Source of the DNA: Selaginella moellendorffii
Taxonomy: Eukaryota > Streptophyta > Lycopodiopsida > Selaginellales > Selaginellaceae
Assembly: GCF_000143415.4 (NCBI RefSeq)
Contig: NW_003314275.1
Coordinates: 210,077 to 252,576, forward strand
Length of the DNA: 42,500 nucleotides
Direction of reading: 5' to 3'
The translations under genes were made by a program, and so were the position numbers. Numbering within the stretch: position 1 is the stretch's first letter; the number at the start of each line of letters is the position of its first letter. The notes under the pieces were generated by a model. The model saw only the letters and a list, made by a program, of their open reading frames with translations, did no database searches and was not told the DNA's origin. Shown here piece by piece: positions 1 through 10,770 of the stretch.

Positions 1-48
1 GCAGGAATTTTATGCGAATCGGTGTTACGGAGGGCACAATTAATCCTG

Positions 49-552
49 GCATGATCAAGGAATCTGGAAGTAAAAATGCTACCGAGGCTGAGTTTCGAGT
101 TGATTGCTTCTATTTCCATTTTTTTCGTCTTGCTTCTTTCAGCAATGCTGCTTTCGGGCGAGCCACTTCGGGCAGTTTTGCTATCCGAGGGACCGAGGTT
201 ATTTGAATAACCTCAGCCCCTCGGGTAGCAAAATTGCCAGAGGTGGCTGGCCCACACTAGACCTCGGGCAATTTGGCCACCCGAGGGGCCAAGGTTATTC
301 AAATAACCTTGGCCTCTCGGCCAGCAAAACTGCCCGAGGTGGCCAGCTTGGGCTCAACCTTGGGCAGTTTAGCCACCCGAGGGGCTGAGGTTATTCAAAT
401 AACCTCGGTCCCTCGGCTAGCAAAACTGCCCGAAGTGGCTCGCCCTAAAGAAGCAATCAAGAAAGAAGCAAGAAGAAAAAAATGGAAATAGAAGCAATCA
501 AATCGAAACTCAGCCTCGGTAGCATTTTTCCTTCCTGATTTCTTGATCGTGC
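49..552. mobile_element. Fold-back (long inverted repeat) element
   Basis: The outer arms are near-complementary. The stretch at 49-82 (GCATGATCAAGG then the AAAAATGCTACCGAGG region) pairs with 515-552 (CTCGGTAGCATTTTT then TCTTGATCGTGC), and the CTTCTATTTCCATTTTTTTC run near 108-127 pairs with GAAAAAAATGGAAATAGAAG near 475-494. The interior is itself made of palindromic modules. No open frame of note lies inside, so this looks like a non-autonomous fold-back or MITE-like element. I could not find a convincing target-site duplication at either end. Confidence 0.75.
163..446. repeat. Three ~96-bp palindromic modules in tandem
   Basis: Three modules repeat at about 96-bp spacing. Each has GGGCAGTTTTGC-like sequence, a CCGAGGG box, a central GGTTATTnnAATAACC palindrome (centres near 205, 301 and 397), then the complementary boxes in reverse order. 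Each module can form its own hairpin, inside the larger fold-back. Confidence 0.75.
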
Positions 553-559
553 TAGATTT

Positions 560-720
560 CTTGTGCGCTCAATCTCTCCCACTCGCACGCTCAATCTCTC
601 CAGCTCACGCGCTCAATCTCTCCATCTTTTCCGTGCTCAATCGCTCGATCTCCTTCACACTCAATCCCTCGATCAATCCCTCAATCTCCTTTGCGCTCAA
701 TCTCTCAATCTCTCGCATGC
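560..720. repeat. Short tandem repeat, CGCTCAATCTCTC-like
   Basis: Imperfect 15-20 bp units related to GCGCTCAATCTCTCC recur at least seven times. The apparent reading frames through this stretch are repeat-driven and rich in Ser, Leu and Asn, so I do not call a gene. Confidence 0.7.
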
Positions 721-792
721 TTTTTTTCTCTTTTGTGGGGATGAACAACCGTCGCTCCACTCACGGTGCGAACAGTAACCTAATCTTGGCAG

Positions 793-833
793 CTACCCTA
801 ACCCTAATCCTGATGGCTGCCCTAACCCTAACC
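793..833. repeat. Telomere-like CCCTAA blocks
   Basis: Two short blocks, CCCTAACCCTAATCC (795-809) and CCCTAACCCTAACC (820-833), are separated by about 10 bp. They are imperfect relative to the plant CCCTAAA telomere unit, so they could be chance or a degenerate interstitial telomeric tract. Confidence 0.5.
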
Positions 834-839
834 AGTCTC

Positions 840-2330
840 TCATCCTGGCTGTTCATTCCGAATAACCTAAATCTCAACTATCACAATATCTTTGATCTTA
901 TTTTATCTTATCATTATTATTATATGTAAATTATGCTTCTTTATTTTGTATATTTTAATGATGATATAACTAGCACCTATCAACATTTCTGTTATTAGAG
1001 ATATGATATTATATTTTACAAATTATCTAGAAAGGATGCATTCTCATCAATATTTTGTACATATTTTGGAATCGTTAGAAGAACTTTAAAGAGTATAAAT
1101 AAGGCACGTTAAATATATTGTACTATATCGATCTATGAATGGATGAATCCTCATCCAGAAATTTATTTTGTGTTGTATTAGATCCTAAACAATAGGCACA
1201 TGCTAAATGTCATTGAGCAGTGTTCACAATTATGGATAAAACTTGAGTTGTACTACGAATCAAATCTGTCAGTGAAGAATAAGAATTGACAAGATTTATT
1301 ATCAAGATTTATTATCATCTACCACTTAAAATTTGACAACTTGACATATCACACGTACTAACGTCAAATTGGATTTATTTTTTTGACACGCTATAGTAGA
1401 ATGTCATTACTGGTATCATTATTAACTATCAAACTTCATGTGCTGAAAATCTTTCCTTGGATCTATGTGTATACATGCATCAAACATCATAATAGATAAT
1501 AATAATATTAATATTGTCACACTTGAACATGTTAAATTATTTATAGAATTTAAATTCATTTTGTATGTTGTCTTCTTATTACTCTATTTAAATTTTAATT
1601 ATGTTTCACTATGGATTTTTACAAGTAGCATAAAGAGAGAGAACTCCAAAACCTATTGAGAAGGATGGAGAGGTTTCTTCTTCATTTTCAAGATCACCCA
1701 CTTCTTTCATTCTCTCAGAGTATTGTTTTTGAAAGTTTTCTATGTTGGTGTTTTGATCTTCGTCTTGGCTCTATTTCTTTAGAGGCTGTGATTCGCAATG
1801 ACACTGGTATAGTTGCATACTCAGAGTTTCTTCTTTCTGGTGTGGGCGAGGGTGGACAACAATGGGATTTATAGAATTTCAAGTCGAAGGAGATTCGAGT
1901 GTTTGGATCTCCAGTCAAAATGCCAAAATGCGCTTCAACCAAAGTGAATGTGAAGCAAGAGTCAGTCATTATCCTCTTGTCCTCTTTTAGTTCAAGTGGA
2001 GAAGTCATGCTAGTGTTGGCACCGAATTCATCAGCTCCAACTCCAGCTTCAGCTCCAACTTCAGCAATATTCAAAGCCATTAGCAATGCTTTCCAGTTTT
2101 CACGCCTCTCAATCGACGTGCACTTGTTTTTGTATAGGCTTGTTAATGAGCTTCCATCCTCCTACAACGGCAACATTTTCTTCAAGCTACCACCTCTTGT
2201 CAGCAGCACAAGTTCCAAACGAAAGGGGATGGAAACCAAGTAGGATGTCCACAATTGGTGCAAGATCAAAACCACACACTTCGAACATTTTGAAGGCATA
2301 GTATCTATAGTTCATTGTGGCGAGCATTTA
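840..2330. other. AT-rich stretch without a supportable gene
   Basis: From 840 to about 1650 the sequence is AT-rich with no coding signal. From 1650 to 2330 there are open frames on both strands (for example 1899-2243 plus and 1715-2086 minus) but none shows a recognisable domain. This part lies directly upstream of the MULE transposase and may be its decayed N-terminal region. Confidence 0.4.
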
Positions 2331-2334
2331 AATT

Positions 2335-3865
2335 GTGTGGATGAAGCATGCAATCGAGACTGCTGTAGAAACTCTATATTTTTTGAAGGGTCCAATCAAT
2401 CCTCCAGCTTGTGACACCATTGCTGTTGGATTCAAGTGTCGATTTTGCAAAAATGCTCCTCTATGTTATGCTATCTGCGAGGCTAAGATGTACTACTTTT
2501 TTCCACATGATGGAATGGCTGGAAGAGCTGTAGTGCATGTTGGCACACACATGCATCTAATGCAGGAAGGGATACAAAGGAGTTCTCTCAACCGTTTCAA
2601 AGATGTTATGCAGGAAGAGACTATGAGAAACTTATCTGCAACTCTGAAGCATATTCAGAAGACCATCCTCAAGGATTTTATCACAAACACCTTACTCAAT
2701 CCAGGTTGCCAAAAGACTCAACTAAACGAGGCTAGCTTGCGGGACTTACTACGAGGAGTACAACCTGCTACTAGCCTAAGGAGGTACATCCATTATATTT
2801 CATACGTTATAATAATAATTTTTTCTTATATTATATTGCTTAGGATAAAATCTTGGATATGTGAATCTCGAGAGGGGAAGTTGCAATCAAAAACTGACTC
2901 CATCCTTGAATTGAAATGAACTTGTCCATACAAGTTCATCCATGAAAGTTTGTTTCCAGACCAAGTTGTGAATGAGCAAGAGCGCCCCTTCATCTTCAAA
3001 ATATCTACCATAGGCCCTACCTTTGGTGTAGATCTTGTCTCCCGAATGGACATGTTTGGGTCCAATAACCTTGCAAATGCATGGGTACATTTTGACCATA
3101 TAGAGCGCGTATCGAGTTGGACAACCATAGGAGCTCATGTGTATGATCCAAGGTAATTTTTATTCTTATTATATTGAAATTGTTATAATATTTGTGTTTT
3201 CATAGGCTATGCTGTAACTTAACAATTGTGACAGCAGAGTTTAAAGTACAAGATCAGACAGCACAAGAAATATTTTGGCTCTCCGATATTGTCCTAAAGC
3301 AGACTGGTAATCCTGCAAACTTTTGCAGTTTCATGGTAGATGGGGCTGGTGCAAACTGGAATGGTGTCTGAACAGTTTTTGGGAATGGTCAGCCATTGGA
3401 AGGTCGTGAGAGGACTTGTGAGTTCCATTGGGCTCAAAGCCTAAACCAGCACTACCACCTTATCAAGACAGAGTTTCAATCAATATTTAAGGAGTTGTGC
3501 AAACAATGGCAAGTTGCACCTTTTGAAAAAGAGCATGAGGCAAAAGCAAATGAGATTCGAATATGGTGGCGTGAAGATGGCCATATAGACGTAAATTGCC
3601 TACCACAACTTGAGTCATGGTTAGGGTGGTGGGAAGTTAGGATATTCTAGTGGGGACATCACTCTTTTCATATTGGTTTCTATTTTTTCTTCTCCTTTTA
3701 TTACCTCTTAATATTGCCCTTTCCATTAGGATCAACCACTTGAGGACCTCGCATACACCCCAACTGTGAATCTCTCTGAAAGTAAGCACTGGAGTTAGCG
3801 TTCCTCTGAGGCAGGGAAAGGGAAGATGAGTCTATACAAAGCCTATCTATCAGATTTGATACGTG
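2335..3865 (+). pseudogene. MULE/SWIM-type transposase, 5' part
   Basis: This resembles the large plant MULE-like transposases that end in a SWIM zinc finger. In order I see a Cys/His-rich N-terminal segment (C-x2-C, then C-x3-C, then a VHVGTHMH motif), a catalytic-core region ending in FDHIERVSSWTT and HVYD, then FMVDGAGANWNGV, GRERTCEFHWAQSLNQH and a SWLGWWE...WGHHSFHI block. Two short introns fit well: 2784-2843 (60 bp) and 3153-3205 (53 bp); a third near 3676-3729 is plausible. In-frame nonsense codons follow NWNGV (TGA) and precede WGHH (TAG), with others, so it is dead. The frame runs up to 3865, where the 12.6 kb insertion begins, and resumes at 16501. The family is recognised from motif order and spacing; no search was run. 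Confidence 0.65.
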
Positions 3866-3894
3866 CTATAAAGCTCTATTTCGTTAAAGTGGGA
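3866..3894 (+). repeat. Left terminal inverted repeat
   Basis: It begins CTATAAAGCTCTATTTCG and runs to GTGGGA. All 29 bases are the exact reverse complement of 16472-16500. Inside it the two ends diverge quickly, though TGGGA-like boxes recur on both sides. Confidence 0.8.
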
Positions 3895-4530
3895 TTTATT
3901 CAGTAAAATGGGACTAGGTACAAATTTTTAAGTATTTGAAAATGACATGAAATTATATGTTTTTTGTCCAGGGGCTAGACATATCTGGGGCATGGTGACT
4001 AGCACAGTGACTTTGTGTCCAGACTGAGTCCATCTGGTTGTATAATAAATCTCATTGTCAAGGTGAACAAGCCGAATCTGAAGCTAAAGAAGAGCGATGG
4101 CATGCGCGCATACACTATTTGTTTGTTCATTGAGCGTGTGGTGAGCTTTCCAAGATGAACGTCATTCCTATTAGCCAGACATATAACTTAATGGTGAGAA
4201 CATTTAGATATTATTCAATGTTATCTTTTTCTAACGAATCTAATTGTGAAGGTGTAGCAAGAGGCATTGCTAGTCTGGAGAAGTCATTTAACTCATTTGA
4301 CCCTTAGTGTATTTTCATGAAACTAAATAACATTCATATTATTAAGGAATTTCTCTAGTACCTTTTTTTTACGACATAGAGGCTTGCATTTCTTTCAAAG
4401 GTGATTTAGTAAAAGGCCTGAGGGCACATGCCATTCTATTTCTCAAACCGGTATTAAGATATACTAGTGCAAAGGGAAAAAGGTATTTGGTGATCAAGTA
4501 AATGGCATGAGGGCACACGCCATTATAAGC
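3895..4530. other. Left subterminal region of the 12.6 kb element
   Basis: No gene is supported here. The stretch holds a plus-strand copy of a module found twice more on the minus strand: an acceptor-like AAG, then GTGAACAAGCCGAATCTGAA (about 4061-4080), then a degenerate palindrome at 4096-4119. Two more palindromes follow at about 4412-4436 and 4501-4524. Confidence 0.6.
4412..4524. repeat. Palindrome family, copies near 4412 and at 4501
   Basis: 4501-4524 is a full 24-bp copy (AATGGCATGAGG then GCACACGCCATT). 4412-4436 keeps the right arm (CACATGCCATT) and a weaker left arm. Confidence 0.8.
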
Positions 4531-4788
4531 CTAAGCGCTAGTGGACACCTCCTTTTTGGTACTCTCAGCGGTACTATCATCCTTCTCCGGGTCAATTGTT
4601 TTGCTTTGGATTGTTGTCTCTGACGTTACTGGGGCGTTCTCCATAGTTGTTAATGTTGCCGTTTGTTTAGAAAAATGATCACCTGGAGTATAGTACGGGG
4701 AGTTTGGAAGACTTATATATTCTACATCTTCACCTATCTCCTTCTCCGTCTCCTTTTCTACCTCACTTACAGATTTTGTGCTTGCCAT
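4531..4788 (-). CDS. Small acidic protein, 85 aa, unknown
   Basis: An open frame from an ATG at 4788 ends at 4531. The product is rich in Glu, Ser, Thr and Lys (for example EVEKETEKEIGED near its start), has no membrane segment and looks disordered. It lies downstream of the transposase on the same strand, flanked by palindromes. A strong donor-like GTAAGT occurs about 20 bases after the ATG, so it could instead be an exon of a longer transcript. I do not recognise the family, and it may not be a gene. Confidence 0.35.
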   Translation of the reverse strand: MASTKSVSEVEKETEKEIGEDVEYISLPNSPYYTPGDHFSKQTATLTTMENAPVTSETTIQSKTIDPEKDDSTAESTKKEVSTSA

Positions 4789-4890
4789 GAAAACGCTCTT
4801 CACCCTAAAATATGGAGTTCGTTGTGTTATAAAAGGAAACCAACACACACGCTGCAAGGGAATGATGGTACATAAAGCACGTAAGCCCAC

Positions 4891-5122
4891 AATATGGGTT
4901 TATGTGCCATTAATATGGGCCACACGCCATATTATTAAAGTTATGCACGTGTGATTGGTAAATGCATATGTCACATCATCTTTGTTTTACCTCACACACT
5001 ATATCAGGCCTAATGAACCATATCACATGTGCGCACATGCTATATATATGGAGAAGTATTATGCAAGGATAGAAAAATTCAATGCATGATTGTGGAGAGC
5101 AATGGCATGAAGCCACATGCTA
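4891..5122. repeat. Palindrome family, diverged copies
   Basis: Two diverged copies sit head to tail at 4891-4911 and 4911-4934 (both keep ATGGG and GCCAT arms), and another is at 5101-5122 (AATGGCATGAAG then CCACATGCTA). Confidence 0.55.
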
Positions 5123-5260
5123 AATAACATTTTAGAGAAAGAATTAAAATAAAAACATGCAAACAGTACTGAGTGGACCAAGACTTAGAAGTGCACAATT
5201 GAATGAGGTATTTCTAATAAATATTTCACTCACCTCATATAGGAATGGCTACCACTCTCA

Positions 5261-5348
5261 AATGGCGTATCGCCTCATGCCATCACCTCGCAATTTGTTA
5301 TAACAATCCGATGAATTCATATTCGGCTTGTTCACCTTGAACTTTAAG
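5261..5348 (-). other. Duplicated terminal-exon module, distal copy
   Basis: Read on the minus strand it has an acceptor-like TTCAAG, then GTGAACAAGCCGAATATGAA, an in-frame stop, then a palindrome (5261-5284). In the phase of the transposase's last intron it would encode a short GEQAEYE tail. It matches the proximal copy at 5407-5468 and the inverted copy near 4057-4119. It could be an alternative last exon or simply a duplication. Confidence 0.45.
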
Positions 5349-5406
5349 TAAGATTTGCTAGAACAACTAAGAATTTATACTTGTTATTTGTATCATCTCA
5401 CCTAGG

Positions 5407-5468
5407 AATGGCGTAAGGCCACATGCCATCACGTCTCCTTTGATTCAGATTCGGATTGTTCACCTTGA
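5407..5468 (-). other. Terminal-exon module of the transposase, proximal copy
   Basis: Minus strand: acceptor TTTCAAG, exon from 5463 that in phase reads GEQSESESKET and stops at 5429, with the stop codon touching the palindrome at 5407-5430. The intron before it (5464-5515) is 52 bp with a GTGAG donor. Confidence 0.5.
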
Positions 5469-8310
5469 AATAAAATACATTAGAAACTTAGTAAAGGAAT
5501 ATTAATGAATCTCACCTTGAACCCGGGTTATGAATGCTCTTGCTGCATCTCTTGCATGGTCTGGCAAGGTGATGGTGGCACTCTGCTTCCGCATCCAACC
5601 ATGCACAACATTATCCACCGATATGCTCATGCTGGGATCCCTTGGATTCAGCACCCATCTCTTTTCTAGGCAATCCTTCGTATATACGGAACTTGGCTTG
5701 AACCACTCCACAGTTACATTGAAGGAGTTAGTTTCTGCGTCCTCCTCTGCATCAGTGATGCAGCGCCCCACCCATATCATTTGTTTTTTATTACTGGGTC
5801 TGACAAGCACGACCATTCCTTTGCAGACCTGTATTGGATTGAATGCTGAATCCAGCTTCTTGTTCCTCGGCCCACAATAGTGATCCTCAACATCGTTATC
5901 TGTCACTGCATTTCCAGAGGACATTGTTCCGCTACTATCTGGTGCTCTGGGTTCTGGCCAAAAGGACTCTTCCAATTCTTCATATACAACCGGCCCATTT
6001 TGGATAGCAGATATAATTTTCTCCCAGTATTCGATCAAAGGCTTGCACCTCTGAAAATAGGATTCTCCACCAAACACCAACCCCCTCTTCCAGAAGGCAA
6101 TATGCTATTCACTATACTTTCCTGGTCTTTGAGTCCATCCGGGTGCATCGGCCGTGGGGAACCCTGAGGAATCATAGGTTCCCCAGTTATAGGATCTCTC
6201 TTGAAGAGTTCAATGCCGTCCACTGGCAGCCACACTGTGTCCCATTCTCTCATCTTGTACCTCATTACTGGAGCACCGTCACGCATGCTGAAATGAAACT
6301 GAAGAGGCTTGGAGTGGCCAATCAGCGTTTCGGATCCGTCCCTGATGTAGCCTCTTACAAACCCCTTAAAGTCTGGAACCTTTGTCACAAGTGCAGCTTC
6401 AACAGTGCCTTTGATGCAATTTTGGAATTCATCATAGAGTTGTGGGAGGGTGAGGACATTGGATCGCCGGAGGGACTCTGCCAGGTGACTGAACATGGCA
6501 TCGACGTCTTCATGAGTGTGCCCAACCATGAGAAAGCCAAGTGTAACCGTTTCAAATATGCCTTTGGCCACAAGCATCGCCAAGTATGCGAAGACGTACA
6601 TGTTTTTGTTCTCATTGCCAGCATTGTCTGTTTAGAGTAGAAGATGGGGTGGAAGGCCACATCGGCCGCAAGAACTTCCTTGAGATTCTGCTTCGTTTGG
6701 ATGAGGCTGTGCATTCACCGGGCGACCAGCCTCGTCGGAATGGCATGAGGCCTCACGTGATAACCCTACAATCTGACGGCCAACATATTCACTGGGATGG
6801 CATGGGGCCCCACACGATACTGCAAGCCTTTGCTCCTCCTCCAGCTGTATGGGGTTCGATCGACAAGGGCCTTATGCAAGGGTTGGCCGTTCAGCTCAGT
6901 CTGCGCACTTTGCAGAGACCTTAAGTGTTTTGCTAGGGACGCAATCATCATGTTTGCACCCCCGCCACCCCATAGAGGTACAAAGAAGTTCCCATAGTTC
7001 TGGGCACCATGCCTATGAGCGATTATGCCAAACAGAGACACAGGCAGCTGCAGGGGTTAAGAGATTGCCTTGGGGGCAGGATTGAGTCGAGGTAAGCACG
7101 TCTTTTTCTGGTCCATTTTGTCGTGGATGATGCAGAGGTAAGAGTCAGGTCTCTCCATGGAGAGAATCCTGTTATAATAATATGCAGTCCTGCAGCTTCT
7201 CTGCTCGATGTTGTGGTCGAGCCGCCTTCTAACCAACGTCTCTCGCTCTTGAGCGCTGCAAGAATTCTTCGACAAATCCATTTTGATAGTAGTGCACTCG
7301 TCACACTTTGAAAAGCTGGAGTACTTTCCTATACTCACATCCCTGAACCTGTTGCTCCACAATCTACTAAATCTAGATTGGCTCAGCTTCCTGTAGCCAT
7401 TACTCTGGAGTTCCCGATTCACATCTTCCAATATGGCCCCCTTGGTATACATGGAAGGGAGAACTCGTTGGGTGTCTCGTGTTCCATCTTCCAAGAGGCA
7501 GGTTTTATGTGGTTGCTGCTCGCTACATGTCTCGACAAACCTCTTGAAGATTGCCTCTCCATATACAACATGACCCTTGGTTTTGTGCGTACCGTCGTTC
7601 CCATGGACTGCCTGTTGAACCCTTTGTTCCTCGAACTCAGTTTTGATTCTGTAGAATGTGGTTCGAGGGACTCCATAAATGATTCTCCATGCCTTCATGC
7701 AGACCAAACCCCTCTGGAAGACCATGCCCCCCACATGATGTTCTGAAGTATCAACAGATGACCGTAATGCCTCATACACAAAATTGCGAGCTGCCTTCCA
7801 GGACAATGTCTTGTATCTTGCTCTCTCCTCTTCAATAGCATCCCAATCAGCATGTTGATAGCACCTCCTCTTCCAACAAGCAACTATCGAGACCATTCGA
7901 ACCTCCATCGCCATTTTCTGCCTTTTCGGTTTGTTGCTCAGATCCCTTTGGCTGCGTTTTAGGAAGGTGTACTTTCTTTTCCCATGAAGAGATGTTCTGT
8001 CATCAGTTGTAGTGGTGTTTGATTGTGAATCCTTCACATTCTCAAACACTAAGTGCCTCAATTTCCACCGCACAATGCTTCCAATAGTCAGACTGTTTTC
8101 TTCTGTGTCAACAACCTCTAAAATCGCAACTCCAATATCATCCCAGCCCAATTCTTGATTAGCAACCGCATCTCTTGGATCGACAACTGTGGCTAAGCCC
8201 TCAGCTACCACCTCCCCCTCGGGGTTGTTTAGAAACACCTTTGCCTGAATCCATGTAGCACGGTTCTTAAGATCCACGGAGGGAACATGTGTCGCACTTG
8301 CGGAGGCCAT
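5429..8310 (-). pseudogene. RNase H-like transposase candidate (DUF7869-like)
   Basis: The gene starts at an ATG at 8310, just after an acceptor-like CACTTTCAG. A basic N-terminal region is followed by a C-x2-C motif (KCDEC, near 7300) and a conserved EERETLVRRR/YYYNRI-type helical stretch. Then come FGIIAHRHG, TDNAGNENKN (Asp at 6626-6628) and GHTHEDVDAMFSHLAESLRR (near 6465-6523). The spacing of the Asp, ENKN and GHTHxDVD motifs matches the DUF7869-type family, which has a DDE/RNase H-like pattern. A C-terminal segment (VVLVRPSNKKQMIWVGRC) may be a small beta-barrel domain. Expected length is about 850 aa. Breaks: TAA at 7057-7059, TAA at 6632-6634 just before the catalytic Asp, and a 1-base shift in a G run near 6076. 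An intron at about 6707-6820 holds two palindromes. The family name is from motif memory; the transposase role is inference. Confidence 0.6.
6739..6818. repeat. Two palindromes inside a transposase intron
   Basis: 6739-6762 (AATGGCATGAGG then CCTCACGTGATA) and 6796-6818 (centre GGGGCCCC). Both lie in the noncoding gap between the segment ending SWRRSKGLQ and the one holding TDNAG. Confidence 0.75.
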
Positions 8311-8391
8311 TCTGAAAGTGCAGAAAAGAAGTTAAGACCATACAAAAAATGATTGGAGAATGGCCTAAATCATAACATACCAAACAACCTC

Positions 8392-8583
8392 AATAGCATG
8401 AGGCCACATGCCATTATTCAAACATGCTATTGACACCCACGTGAAATTTCGCATTCACAAAATTGGCATGAGGCCTCATGCCATCTTGATATACACACAG
8501 CTGCAGGCAAGTAAAAACATACATGACAATACGCTAGCCATGAAATTGCAAGGGCCCAAGATGGCATGTGGCCTCATGCCATT
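8392..8583. repeat. Three palindromes upstream of the transposase
   Basis: Copies at 8392-8415, 8461-8485 (its inner 18 bp, GGCATGAGG then CCTCATGCC, is a perfect palindrome) and 8560-8583. Spacing is 70-100 bp. Confidence 0.85.
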
Positions 8584-8674
8584 TCTAAATGTGGTCCTAA
8601 GCCATTCCATGGTGAACATACCAGGAAGCACAAGTGCCGAATATCAAGAGGAAGCGGTAGCCACACCAAAGATA

Positions 8675-8815
8675 GTGCCGCTCGCAACACCGCAACTATT
8701 CGTAACGCCGCTCACAACACCGCAACTGCTCGTAGCGCCGCTCGCACAAACTGCCACTCGCATAAACTGCCGCTCGCAATGGCGCTCGCAATGCCACAAC
8801 CGCTCGTAGACGCAT
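8675..8815. repeat. CGCTCGCA/ACACCGCAACT tandem tract
   Basis: Imperfect repeats such as GCCGCTCGCA, AACACCGCAACT and ATAAACTGCCGCTCGCAA are arranged in tandem. Open frames across it are repeat artefacts. Confidence 0.65.
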
Positions 8816-9170
8816 AAACCACAGCCCACAACGCCGCTTTTACAAGCAGTGCTCACTGCGCTCAACGGAACCAAGAACACGGCGCACAAAAATGATAGAC
8901 CTAGGAATGAGTTCGAGAATTCAAAAATAACACACGCTTGAACGTCACATCAAATCCTCTGACAAACCAGATCTTATGATTCCTCTGACAAATTTCAAAC
9001 TGAGTAGCTTCTAGACTTTGCTGTCGAAGGTTGAACTTTGTCACATCATGTCCTTGCCTCGATCCAGCTGTGCCATGTCAGTGATTCGAACTTTGCCATG
9101 CCATGTCAGCGATCCGCGCCAAGATTATTCGCCGTGTAAAGGAATAATTATGCTGTGTGTGTACGTCCAT

Positions 9171-9275
9171 TTATGGCAATATAAGGCCACACGCCATTCA
9201 AAGAATAATGCTAGTCGAGCATTTTTTGGTGCATTTTTGGGTTCAAAATTGCATGAGCCCACACGCTATAAAGTT
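9171..9275. repeat. Direct repeat copy A with palindrome
   Basis: A palindrome with a small insertion (about 9171-9198), then CGAGCATTTTTTGGTGCATT and AAAATTGCATGAGC. It recurs as copy B at 10104-10197 in the same orientation. Confidence 0.75.
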
Positions 9276-9605
9276 TACCTATACCAAAAATAGAAACAGC
9301 TTTATTTACTTGGGAATTTAAGTGGTTGAGGCATTTTTAAACTTACAAACACATGCCCTACTTACATTCCTTTGGTTGCTTAAAATTCAAAAATATTATA
9401 AACCTTTCTTTTTGCATTTTCAATGTTTTCAATTATGGTTTTTGATTTTCACAGGACCAGCCTAGTAATCTATTTGCATCCCGTCATGTTTATAGCTAGC
9501 TTTCGTTTGTCCCCTTCGCTAGCCTGAGATACATCTGCTCGGCATCTGCCTCTTACAGCATTTGCCCAGAAAGGGCATCTTTCTTCACGCAGCATTTGCC
9601 ACATA

Positions 9606-9631
9606 TTTAGGGTTTAGGGTTTAGGGTTTAG
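9606..9631 (+). repeat. Interstitial plant telomere repeat (TTTAGGG)3
   Basis: Three perfect TTTAGGG units plus TTTAG. This is the plant telomere unit, here inside the intergenic region of the transposon, so it is an interstitial tract or telo-box rather than a chromosome end. Confidence 0.9.
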
Positions 9632-9819
9632 CAATTCAGTAGCTTGATAAACATGCAAATACAGAACTTGATGCAAAATCCTTTGATATGTCACAATGCC
9701 CCTAGGACCATAAACACATTTCAATAGAGAGGGTCCTTTCATTTCATAACTTCTTACGTAGATCTTGGTGAAACCAGAGTTAGTGAAGTTAGTTTCTTGT
9801 GATCCAGCATCTGATTGTG

Positions 9820-10040
9820 ATGTCCCTTTGCAGTGTCGATGGAAAGGTCAATGCACACCAAACTGTAAAATCTTGGAGCAAAATAACGGTCGGATCTATG
9901 GTAAATGCCCCTGAAACATTGTAAGGCTTGTGTGGTCTCATATAGTGTCCGATCGAGATGCTTCTTTGCAGGGTCATCAAGAAAGACATTGTATACCATT
10001 CTGTCAAATCTAGTTGCGATCTAACGGTTGGATCTCCAGA
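9820..10040 (+). repeat. Diverged tandem duplication
   Basis: The segment from GATGTCCCTTTGCAGTGTC to AACGGTCGGATCTATGG (about 9820-9900) resembles the following one from GATGCTTCTTTGCAGGGTC to AACGGTTGGATCTCCAG (about 9955-10039). No coding signal. Confidence 0.5.
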
Positions 10041-10103
10041 AAACTCAAAAAAATCTCGCACGTGTTAGAATATTCTAGGAATATACTCCTATGTGCCCCT
10101 GAA

Positions 10104-10197
10104 AATGGCATGTGGCCCCACGCCATTCAAGAGATAACGCCAGATGACGCCGAGCATTTTTTGGTGCATTTTTTGGGATCAAAATTGCATGAGCACA
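10104..10197. repeat. Direct repeat copy B with palindrome
   Basis: Starts with a full palindrome at 10104-10127 (AATGGCATGTGG then CCCCACGCCATT) followed by the same GAGCATTTTTTGGTGCATTT block as copy A. Confidence 0.75.
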
Positions 10198-10524
10198 AAA
10201 TTACATTGTATACCATTCTTTATTTAGCTGAACATCTGGCATTTTTGGAAATACAAGATGCTTTGGAATATCCAATCATGTATGGTATAAATATAGCGAG
10301 GGTATTAAATGATATCCCAATCATGATCTTTCTTTTGGATTTCACATGCATGCAGTCCGAGGAATGATAACGTTGCGGATTTCTTTTGGATTTCACGTGC
10401 ATGCATGCGCGCGGCGACCCAGAAATTAATGGTGGCGCCCAAGTCCGAGGAATGATGACATGGCGGGATTACCAACTGTCGTGACATTTCGTGCGTGTGA
10501 GGTTAGGTTTTGCATTTTGCATCG

Positions 10525-10770
10525 TACTCGCGCTCGCACACTCGCGCTCGCATCGCGCTCCCACTCGCGATCACGCTCACATTCGCGCTCATCTACCTTC
10601 TCTACAGGTTTCTCGTGTGCATCGGCGTCCACTCGCGCTTGCATCACACTCGCGCTCGCATCGCGCTCGCATCGTGCTCGTGTGCATCAGCGTCCACTTC
10701 AAGACACACCCAGTTTGTAACTTCACCGCCAACTCTGCCGCCCACTCTGCCGCCCACTCCGCCACCCACA
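10525..10770. repeat. CTCGCGCTCGCAT and CTGCCGCCCA tandem repeats
   Basis: A CTCGC/GCTCGCAT-rich tract (10525-10690) is followed by CCGCCCACTCTG units (10720-10770). It lies 150-400 bp upstream of the plus-strand gene's first ATG and may be promoter or 5' leader sequence. Confidence 0.6.

Noticed and set aside
1715-2086. A minus-strand 123-aa protein
   Set aside because: It overlaps plus-strand frames of similar length and shows no domain.
9606-9631. A true chromosome end or new telomere
   Set aside because: Only three units, with unrelated sequence on both sides.
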